From: Monocercomonoides exilis
Taxonomy: Eukaryota; Preaxostyla; Oxymonadida; Polymastigidae
Assembly: GCA_001643675.2 (NCBI GenBank)
Contig: LSRY02000006.1
Coordinates: forward strand, 1,676,501-1,740,500
Direction: 5' to 3'
Length of the DNA: 64,000 nt
Part shown: positions 58,301 to 64,000 of the stretch, piece by piece
Layout: the number at the start of each line of letters is the position of its first letter
Position numbering within the stretch: position 1 is the first letter of the stretch
The notes under the pieces: generated by a model
Database searches by the model: none
What the model saw: the letters and a program-made list of their open reading frames with translations, nothing else
Told to the model about the DNA's origin: nothing
Program-made: the position numbers and the translations under genes

Positions 58301-58879
58301 GGGCTGTCTGTATCTGGGGGACGTATGACAGTTGAGATGGGAATGTTCAAAGATAACAACCCATCAATCAGAGGATATCCATCTGCTCGCCGCAATATCC
58401 TTTGTGGTGATTCGGGTGAGCTAATGGTTTCGAGTCTGAAAGGAGGAGATGGGCTGAGGGACAATACATCATTGTGGGTATTAAGCGACGGGTGCACTCT
58501 GGATGGGATAGCAGCTGAGAGGTTATCGCCGTTTTTCATCCCAATCCTTGATTCTGTAGAAATGGAGCTGGATGAAAACAAAGCACAATTAACATTTGTT
58601 GGAGCTCTTTTCCTTCCCTGCAATCTGCAACTTCAGCTTATATATGCAAGATTCGATGAAGAAATGATTGAGAAGTATCCATTCGAAGGTGAAGGCTTTG
58701 TGAATGAGTCAGTGCTTTGTTCAGACATTTCTGCAGCAAAAGTGAGAGACATGTCAGATGACACAGAACTAATTGTTGCAATTATGTTTGGCGAGGCACC
58801 AAACTTTCATTCTACATCGGAGATTGTGCTAAAGAATGCCAGCAAAAAAGAGATGACAGCAGCCCCACAGATAATATGA
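52379..58879 (+). CDS. Giant secreted/surface beta-helix protein (ectodomain)
   Basis: ATG 52379 gives a signal peptide (MNDLLFSLCVLLFIQAPSQL), then about 2,150 residues. The body is built of right-handed parallel beta-helix (pectin-lyase-like/Pmp-like) repeats: short strands ending in small, polar or Cys residues, with recurring GGG turns (CTSHSNGGGICV, CSCRGGNGGGLSV, EKGGGMLFV, GRGGGAYI). A larger module starts with a motif CG-x4-PC-(K/Q)-(S/T) (KC in the first copy) and recurs four times, at about residues 540, 888, 1277 and 1660, spaced 350-390 residues, each preceded by V-x-S/G-x-x-G. The frame ends at TGA 58879, just before the membrane segment, which continues in other frames toward the kinase-like tail at 58908. 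It is probably a cell-surface adhesin or receptor. Family membership in oxymonads is recalled, not tested. Confidence 0.75.
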   Translation: MNDLLFSLCVLLFIQAPSQLIGNCAEEFQSTAFHFGNKSTNRTYQIEKNGRLEAKACHAHYSETRHFSGLVSCNLASFHLLNSSFESCNILFQQIQKCNVLSSDENSLISLHACTIAPCECSSKNFMQTKGGVVKLENLSLATASLLSHSFAIFEPLTSCAPLTKGILDISVSSFDSLITTSFEPLLSPISFVEVNIVDCHFSNISCSIKHADDLKNSYRKCDTSIRSSTFVSTDEPFYGSLFTDINSVQSLCFFCSNCSFLSSTPKNITNIRQIITGSGDSNFIDTIFRDVSYDSDYGGALRFASSGELTVTNCEFERCSTTKNYGHSAISLFPSGSGTINSSVFSNCCSEDCGTVGIVTSKVSEKCVINCAFYNNSVPNLGSGFYSRDSNHVVVQQCFFKNNTSTNNESQCCFGGGIGIRCELDILISDCYILECTSHSNGGGICVGAKNSILTYENFFSFKYLYFESNTAAFNKGHDVFVSGDWASIITQKDFVCCLTHTTSRPQLTWNDEDKSEWLSSAFNPVHVSADAGNDTVMCGPAERKCRSLKQSIIVASDLAGAETQVTVDAGIYNETAISVEKMIEIEGASKDNTTVTVSASPDFGSAITVENDGALTIRKFKLIHNSSLSDASSSFVLVASGSVLVCDCSISAEENQLNTFTESVINVAGGKAVIRDVMLFSFRIAAAVFSFGNPDSLTLANVMFNNIIRVEGNGCIFEVSLKNEEKLHLGNMSVDECSCRGGNGGGLSVVMEDNSEFSAGNGAGDKDTVGMDSCEAMSDDEGENGLGGGIFLYLSNDFQNFCLKDVFFRGCKAKAGDCVFVNGNDLSVVISTASFGFEYDLNSLVELRGYERSTFNDSLAIPLVLYLRDPPSVVYIGGASHHDHAKCGYEDFPCKTIDGGVQRNIDNPEQTLRFMSTFEFEHEMEFKEHIFNIDVNGSGEDIAVGCRDEKVHDWLARSNTTVSMTKMTFALNASLSGRTTFFECDGSALTLVGCSMKMNELTTFVEYSLLRICGGTLNITNFEVENSQSVMFKGAGMIEFEGDGAMTVDGLKIAGGGTSSANGMISMGASGTGLINNSMFCNMNFDCCGVIHLESKLTLLNSSFKNLKRMEGGGGAVQATIGAGKFINAERCFFEQTSCAEEESKGGSCAITIGERSSFFFSSCTFNESSVNEESGKGGGLYACFEEPTTTYSFSSVVFTKNKAGHGKNMYIYSSDLNHTISTVSFAFEYESGKNDSDLFDGADPKLGEINLLRFLINFSSDIVCVSGNGIDIVSCGSKEYPCQSLWMATKHINHSMTQCGILINDECVLEDMFDLSGCSINSSAWEADEKVKATIRIEGKEGGEATPHIKNYGEMFFGLVVLSLRKINGGGSSAIVVNEAGILMLSDCLFEADVQEHEECDCCFVLLVKGKLDVNIVTVGHMTLGREVFRLRSGSTCTMKGLTATEVQMRNGCLIMIESTEGRGANNATVVNVEDGSFLCVSGDGNRCSVVESAHGDNVQLTINGTVFEQCNTTLSEKGGGMLFVLDEEGSFALHDSKVIQTSCSVANGRGGGAYIKSTLSGELNFFFDNVLFKRNVAQVGNDVFVECINIENQINETQFRLVLSQKGYVKENAIYGIDSGEHSETPFDLINLITVYMADMIVVSSLPSNGGKNDRQCGPPSYPCKSIDYAISHLSHEFVSMMYVDNCSLVQGETELSDMTLLSKGSLPSKVNVFSEIPATRNELVVTSECVTISLLKFSFPSPFSSKHSSFILIKSGSLSIQSCSFCASDLPSVSTMPELSMTLIVQNGKHLAISRTNVSGLSFASGKAIIGAFSRTANISFEQLSIENVALQDGSCISIVDPHENSINSQDVCIVDISQCLFSNVSRYGSNVCAISASSKELINLSNCSFKARSLSSTLGSAVLFAFCLNVEIKTCSFVGEHSDPDSREVLNQQNEKNEGLCLWNGSLVWTRNSFVAMKDTVISNSCEGGLSVSGGRMTVEMGMFKDNNPSIRGYPSARRNILCGDSGELMVSSLKGGDGLRDNTSLWVLSDGCTLDGIAAERLSPFFIPILDSVEMELDENKAQLTFVGALFLPCNLQLQLIYARFDEEMIEKYPFEGEGFVNESVLCSDISAAKVRDMSDDTELIVAIMFGEAPNFHSTSEIVLKNASKKEMTAAPQII

Positions 58880-60266
58880 GTCAAAGCTCCAATGAAAAGA
58901 AATCGTCATGGACAATGATTGTAATTGTGGTTTTTGCAATTTTGTTTTTGTTGTTCTAATTGTATCCATTGTTGTCACTATTAGATGGAGGAAGCAAAAG
59001 AGAAGGACAGAAGAGCTGGAGGTGATTGTGAATGATAATATCAGAAAAGATCCGAAGGCATTTGAGATGGTGACGATGGAGATGTCGCCTGAGGCGCAGT
59101 GGAGGAGAGCAGAGGAGGAGGCAGAAAAGATGAATGAAGAGAGGATCAAGAAGAGGGTGTATGAGAAAAGCTTGGGACACTCGGAGTCATCGGAGCATCT
59201 TCTGTCTGAGAGTGGCTCCACTGAATACATTCTTGGCCAAGACTCAGACAAGATTCCCAAATGGATGCTGGAGAAGGTTGATGAGAAGGAGGAAGAGGAA
59301 GAGGTGAGAAAGAGATCTCCTTCACCTTCTATCTCATCCACTTCAACAACAGACACTTCAGATACAGAATCCACATTTGTTCGAGGGGAGGATATGTGCC
59401 CAACCACTTCATCTATGTCTAATCTGGTGGATGCAATCGCATGCTCATCACCTCATGAGAAATTGATTGTGGATCTGAGGGATTCGCTGTTCATGCTGCT
59501 TCATGGGAGGAATGAGAAGAAAGAGATGGCGATTGGAAGTCTTCAACAAAGAGAGCAGACAGCTGCCCAGATCCTGTTCTGGGTGGCCAATCTTGCACTT
59601 CACTCCTTTGATGAGATGGAAAATGGATTATCTTCACTGGCCAATCTGAGTCCTCACATTGTTCTGTTCTCGGAGCATATGGTGATCACCATAGCCATGC
59701 ACTCTGACTGCTCAACAGACTCAGGCTCATCATCCATTTCATCTTCTTCCACCATCATCACCTCTTCCTCGGACATTTCTGTGAAGAGTGAGAGGTTCAC
59801 CAAATCACCACCTCCATCTTCCGCTTTTGAAGATGAAGACGATTTCAAGAAAGAGTGTCTGAGGTGGATGGCTCCGGAGCTGTTGAACGGAGCAAAGAAG
59901 CATGCAACGAAGAAGACAGTGGCTTTCTCGATCGGGATGATGCTGTGGGAGTGCTTGACATTGATAATCCCCTTTGGAGAGTATGAAGCTGTGATAGCTG
60001 GAGAGAAGATTGAAAAAGGAGAAAGGCCAGACATGATAAAGATTGAAGAAAGTTCGATGAAAGAGCTGGCAAAGTCATGTGTGCAGCACTGTTCAAAAGG
60101 AAGATTGAGCTTGATGGATTTAAAGAGAGAGTTCATTACTCACTTTCCAAAGGGGATGACGATATTGACCGTTTCTGATGCGATTAATTTTGAGGAAGGA
60201 ATGGAGAATGGCAGCGAGGCGAGCGGAAGCAGAAGAACTCAAATAGAAAGCAAACGAAGTTGTTAG
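58870..60266 (+). CDS. Transmembrane segment and pseudokinase tail of the beta-helix protein (frame-disrupted from it)
   Basis: Read continuously, bases 58870-58980 encode a linker (NMSQSSNEKKSSWT), a hydrophobic segment (MIVIVVFAILFLLF) in one frame, then LIVSIVVTIRWRKQKRR, the end of the membrane span plus basic stop-transfer, in the next. From there one frame runs to TAG 60266. After a charged juxtamembrane region comes HEKLIVDLRDSLFMLLHGRN, AAQILFWVANLALHSFDEME and LSPHIVLFSEHMVITIAMHS. A kinase C-lobe follows: LRWMAPELLNGAKKHATKKT, VAFSIGMMLWECLTLIIPFG and the helix ending LMDLKREFITHFP. VAIK, HRD and DFG motifs are absent, so it is a pseudokinase. From 59415 on it lies in the palindrome's left arm. 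Confidence 0.72.
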
Positions 60267-61601
60267 CAGAGTGTTTTCAATTCAAAGTCAACTTTGTCGT
60301 TAAAAAAGAAAGAAAGAAAGAAAGAAATTGAAAGCTAAAAATAAATTCGTCACAAACGCATTGAATCATCAAATAAGCGGGGGGAAAAACAGCAAAACAC
60401 AAATGAGAAGTGAGCATAACAAAGTCTTGTATTAACATAATTTTTGTCAGAGTTCAATAGCACTCAAAGAACAAGAGAAAGAGAAAGCGTGTACATGTGC
60501 GTGCGTGTGCGTGGGTGCGTGAGCTTGTGAGAAAATTGAAAAAGAAAACATTTCAATTTAATAAACAATTTGCTAAAAAAAAAAGAAAAGAAAAAAGAAA
60601 TAGATGAGAAAAATGAAAAGCATTGCAGGCACTAATAATATTTTCATTTAAGCACTCCACTTTCATAATCGTCTTTTCGATAAATAAACTTATTTTTTCA
60701 TCCATCTTTTTGTGGAACAAATAATAAAACGGTAAAAATGACTTTAGAAATTAAAGAACACAAATAACAAAAAAAACATCACAGTATTTACACCTGCCCA
60801 AATAATATCTATCCATATTCAAAGTATATTCTTGGTGTTTTTGATTCGTTTATTATAATAATAGTTATTATCCTGAAATTTTGTTTTAAAAAATTGTCTC
60901 AAGCAAAATACAGAATTCTATCAAACAAATCAAATTTATGTTCACTTTTATTACTTTTAGTGTCCATCCATTTTTTTTTCCGTTTCTCTCAGCTTTTCAA
61001 GAACATCAATTATTTTTTGTCTTTTCATTTTGATTTGTTTATGATTTGATCGTTTAATTAAATTAATTATTTAAAAAGGTTGAGAGCATGAAGAGAAATA
61101 TATGTATTTTCAAGGATTTTATGTGTAATGAATTAAAACTTCAATTCTCGAATTACTTTATCTTTCTTTCCATTTTTTTTTATCAATTGTATGCACTCAT
61201 TTATTTGTTGCCATCATTGCTGTGATGAAGCGTTGCATTCTTATACTCAATAAAATATTAAAAAATTATTTCATTTCAATTTTTTCATGCGAAAAATTCA
61301 TCCATTGCTCCTATTACTTCAATGAAATTGAATGAAGAGTCATATGGGTTATTATTTTTGAAATCAAATTTTTTCATTCAAATTTTTCGGTTCAAAAATT
61401 AATCTTAAATGTTAACCAATGAACAGTGATAAGTGAAAAAGCTTATTTAAGACAATTTTATCTTTGATTAGGTTAAACTTTTTGTTTTCAAAACAGTTGT
61501 GACAATTTTAGCAATTGATCACAAAATCTCTTCTAAAAAACTTTTAATCTTTGTAAAATCGACACACCGAAAAAAGATATGATTTCAAAAATAATCACCC
61601 A
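59415..61601. repeat. Left arm of a giant palindrome (continues from an unknown left boundary)
   Basis: Base x in this arm pairs with base 123415-x in the right arm. I checked several segments, including the coding part, poly-A runs and the inner end, and found no mismatch. The arm carries the last 284 codons of the pseudokinase gene, its 3' flank, an (AAAG)n tract at about 60305-60326, a GT-rich tract near 60487-60525, and a small inverted-repeat element at its inner end. It ends exactly at 61601. The outer boundary cannot be seen because the right arm runs off the window. Confidence 0.93.
61345..61601. mobile_element. MITE-like element, copy 1, at the inner end of the left arm
   Basis: This 257-bp segment begins T + GGGTTATTATTTTTGAAATC and ends GATTTCAAAAATAATCACCC + A. 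These termini are inverted repeats matching at 19 of 20 bases. A TA dinucleotide precedes it (61343-61344), but AC follows it. No coding capacity. Confidence 0.72.
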
Positions 61602-61813
61602 ACTATAATAATTTTTGGTGTATTTGATTGAAACAAAAGATTTAAACAAGTGGGTCAAAACAAGGAACTACAATTATTTTCATTTGTGAAATTTGAACAA
61701 TGAATAATATTTTTTTGATAACAAAATTTGATGAATGAAATAGTGAACACTTTTGTTACAAAAATATATTAATTGTGATTATTTATTAAAAATACGAACT
61801 TGAGGGTAATATA
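61602..61813. other. Palindrome spacer (212 bp, unpaired)
   Basis: The two arms stop pairing between 61601 and 61814. The spacer is AT-rich, unique within the window and has no reading frame or internal symmetry that I noticed. Its right end reads TA before the second MITE copy. Confidence 0.85.
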
Positions 61814-62070
61814 TGGGTGATTATTTTTGAAATCATATCTTTTTTCGGTGTGTCGATTTTACAAAGATTAAAAGTTTTTTAGAAGAGATTTTGTGATCAA
61901 TTGCTAAAATTGTCACAACTGTTTTGAAAACAAAAAGTTTAACCTAATCAAAGATAAAATTGTCTTAAATAAGCTTTTTCACTTATCACTGTTCATTGGT
62001 TAACATTTAAGATTAATTTTTGAACCGAAAAATTTGAATGAAAAAATTTGATTTCAAAAATAATAACCCA
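61814..62070. mobile_element. MITE-like element, copy 2, at the inner end of the right arm
   Basis: The exact reverse complement of the 61345-61601 element. Unlike copy 1 it is flanked by TA on both sides (61812-61813 and 62071-62072), the expected target duplication of a TA-inserting element. Confidence 0.72.
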
Positions 62071-63148
62071 TATGACTCTTCATTCAATTTCATTGAAGCA
62101 ATAGGAGCAATGGATGAATTTTTCGCATGAAAAAATTGAAATGAAATAATTTTTTAATATTTTATTGAGTATAAGAATGCAACGCTTCATCACAGCAATG
62201 ATGGCAACAAATAAATGAGTGCATACAATTGATAAAAAAAAATGGAAAGAAAGATAAAGTAATTCGAGAATTGAAGTTTTAATTCATTACACATAAAATC
62301 CTTGAAAATACATATATTTCTCTTCATGCTCTCAACCTTTTTAAATAATTAATTTAATTAAACGATCAAATCATAAACAAATCAAAATGAAAAGACAAAA
62401 AATAATTGATGTTCTTGAAAAGCTGAGAGAAACGGAAAAAAAAATGGATGGACACTAAAAGTAATAAAAGTGAACATAAATTTGATTTGTTTGATAGAAT
62501 TCTGTATTTTGCTTGAGACAATTTTTTAAAACAAAATTTCAGGATAATAACTATTATTATAATAAACGAATCAAAAACACCAAGAATATACTTTGAATAT
62601 GGATAGATATTATTTGGGCAGGTGTAAATACTGTGATGTTTTTTTTGTTATTTGTGTTCTTTAATTTCTAAAGTCATTTTTACCGTTTTATTATTTGTTC
62701 CACAAAAAGATGGATGAAAAAATAAGTTTATTTATCGAAAAGACGATTATGAAAGTGGAGTGCTTAAATGAAAATATTATTAGTGCCTGCAATGCTTTTC
62801 ATTTTTCTCATCTATTTCTTTTTTCTTTTCTTTTTTTTTTAGCAAATTGTTTATTAAATTGAAATGTTTTCTTTTTCAATTTTCTCACAAGCTCACGCAC
62901 CCACGCACACGCACGCACATGTACACGCTTTCTCTTTCTCTTGTTCTTTGAGTGCTATTGAACTCTGACAAAAATTATGTTAATACAAGACTTTGTTATG
63001 CTCACTTCTCATTTGTGTTTTGCTGTTTTTCCCCCCGCTTATTTGATGATTCAATGCGTTTGTGACGAATTTATTTTTAGCTTTCAATTTCTTTCTTTCT
63101 TTCTTTCTTTTTTAACGACAAAGTTGACTTTGAATTGAAAACACTCTG

Positions 63149-64000
63149 CTAACAACTTCGTTTGCTTTCTATTTGAGTTCTTCTGCTTCCGCTCGCCTCG
63201 CTGCCATTCTCCATTCCTTCCTCAAAATTAATCGCATCAGAAACGGTCAATATCGTCATCCCCTTTGGAAAGTGAGTAATGAACTCTCTCTTTAAATCCA
63301 TCAAGCTCAATCTTCCTTTTGAACAGTGCTGCACACATGACTTTGCCAGCTCTTTCATCGAACTTTCTTCAATCTTTATCATGTCTGGCCTTTCTCCTTT
63401 TTCAATCTTCTCTCCAGCTATCACAGCTTCATACTCTCCAAAGGGGATTATCAATGTCAAGCACTCCCACAGCATCATCCCGATCGAGAAAGCCACTGTC
63501 TTCTTCGTTGCATGCTTCTTTGCTCCGTTCAACAGCTCCGGAGCCATCCACCTCAGACACTCTTTCTTGAAATCGTCTTCATCTTCAAAAGCGGAAGATG
63601 GAGGTGGTGATTTGGTGAACCTCTCACTCTTCACAGAAATGTCCGAGGAAGAGGTGATGATGGTGGAAGAAGATGAAATGGATGATGAGCCTGAGTCTGT
63701 TGAGCAGTCAGAGTGCATGGCTATGGTGATCACCATATGCTCCGAGAACAGAACAATGTGAGGACTCAGATTGGCCAGTGAAGATAATCCATTTTCCATC
63801 TCATCAAAGGAGTGAAGTGCAAGATTGGCCACCCAGAACAGGATCTGGGCAGCTGTCTGCTCTCTTTGTTGAAGACTTCCAATCGCCATCTCTTTCTTCT
63901 CATTCCTCCCATGAAGCAGCATGAACAGCGAATCCCTCAGATCCACAATCAATTTCTCATGAGGTGATGAGCATGCGATTGCATCCACCAGATTAGACAT
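63149..64000 (-). CDS. Second, identical pseudokinase tail (partial; 5' part outside window)
   Basis: The minus-strand frame from 64000 to TAG-complement 63149 encodes 283 residues identical to the C-terminus of the plus-strand pseudokinase gene. It includes the AAQILFWVANLALHSFDEME block and the C-lobe LRWMAPELLNGAKKHATKKT. The Met at the window's edge is internal to the protein, so the true start lies beyond the window. The two genes face each other tail to tail. Whether this copy also has an ectodomain and the same frame breaks cannot be seen here. Confidence 0.85.
   Translation of the reverse strand: MSNLVDAIACSSPHEKLIVDLRDSLFMLLHGRNEKKEMAIGSLQQREQTAAQILFWVANLALHSFDEMENGLSSLANLSPHIVLFSEHMVITIAMHSDCSTDSGSSSISSSSTIITSSSDISVKSERFTKSPPPSSAFEDEDDFKKECLRWMAPELLNGAKKHATKKTVAFSIGMMLWECLTLIIPFGEYEAVIAGEKIEKGERPDMIKIEESSMKELAKSCVQHCSKGRLSLMDLKREFITHFPKGMTILTVSDAINFEEGMENGSEASGSRRTQIESKRSC

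Larger units (their letters stand above)
60267..63148. other. Gene-free core of the palindrome
   Basis: Between the two convergent stop codons there is no convincing gene. It contains the 3' flanks, simple repeats, two copies of the MITE-like element and the 212-bp spacer, each listed separately. Confidence 0.7.
61814..64000. repeat. Right arm of the giant palindrome (runs off the window)
   Basis: Reverse complement of 59415-61601 with no differences found in the segments compared. It includes the same homopolymer lengths (for example ten A/T at 60577-60586 and 62829-62838). The arm continues past the window's end. Confidence 0.93.

Noticed and set aside
57949-58623. 218-codon minus-strand frame within the beta-helix gene
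   Set aside because: Antisense shadow; no start context, introns or recognisable domain, and the plus-strand repeat pattern continues throughout.
58785-58985. A 199-base intron (donor GTTTGG, acceptor ACTATTAG) joining the ectodomain to the pseudokinase
   Set aside because: It is phase-compatible but would delete the entire membrane span and leave a secreted protein with a kinase-like tail; the spanned sequence reads as a membrane helix in adjacent frames, so frame breaks are more likely.

Overview
This window is nuclear DNA from a flagellated, intron-bearing protist. It is AT-rich, most genes carry short GT-AG introns, and TAA, TAG and TGA all end recognisable proteins, so the standard code applies. 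Cilium/centriole genes (axonemal dynein light chain DNALI1, CFAP206, centrin, perhaps the augmin subunit HAUS6) point to a flagellate. The very large secreted beta-helix protein followed by a transmembrane segment and a degenerate kinase-like tail resembles families I associate with oxymonads/Preaxostyla (Monocercomonoides-type); that placement is inference from memory.

Layout. 1-604: 3' end of a low-complexity gene (+). 1272-8439: an EEF1AKMT4-type methyltransferase and a long PHD-finger protein, both (-). 8740-12513: a giant charged coiled-coil protein (+), sharing a 300-bp divergent promoter with the PHD gene. 12514-16509: gene-free, holding a foldback element with a second TA-flanked element nested in its left arm. 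16510-19217: a seven-helix membrane protein and the Retriever/Commander subunit VPS26C (-). 19282-23447: DNALI1 (+) and CFAP206 (-), convergent. 23631-31769: an MCRS1-like protein, an AIG1/FAR-17a membrane hydrolase, a long charged protein, a secreted His/Asp-rich protein and a Ser/Pro-rich protein (all +). 32003-36253: centrin, Xaa-Pro dipeptidase, a THEM6-like hotdog protein (+) and ribosomal protein eL24. 36438-43405: a HAUS6-like protein and a 1,339-residue AMPK beta subunit (+). 43634-44635: a 1-kb TA-flanked foldback element. 44950-49422: a small tail-anchored Q-SNARE (-), the tRNA thiolase CTU1 (+) with a GC-AG intron, and an NXF/Mex67-like mRNA export receptor (-). 50097-51503: an intact pogo-like DDE transposase. 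52379-60266: the beta-helix surface protein and its pseudokinase tail. 59415-64000: an enormous near-perfect palindrome placing a second pseudokinase tail, tail-to-tail, at the window's end.

Most genes are independent housekeeping or cytoskeletal genes typical of a eukaryotic chromosome rather than an operon-like system. The striking features are (1) the palindrome of at least 4.6 kb around a surface-receptor gene, whose left inner boundary coincides exactly with the end of a small inverted-repeat element; (2) the frame-disrupted transmembrane hinge of that receptor; (3) an AMPK beta subunit whose C-terminal complex-forming domain is split by about 600 disordered residues; and (4) several TA-flanked foldback elements, one nested in another. 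Gene models were spliced by eye; exon phases were checked where stated, but no database search was run.
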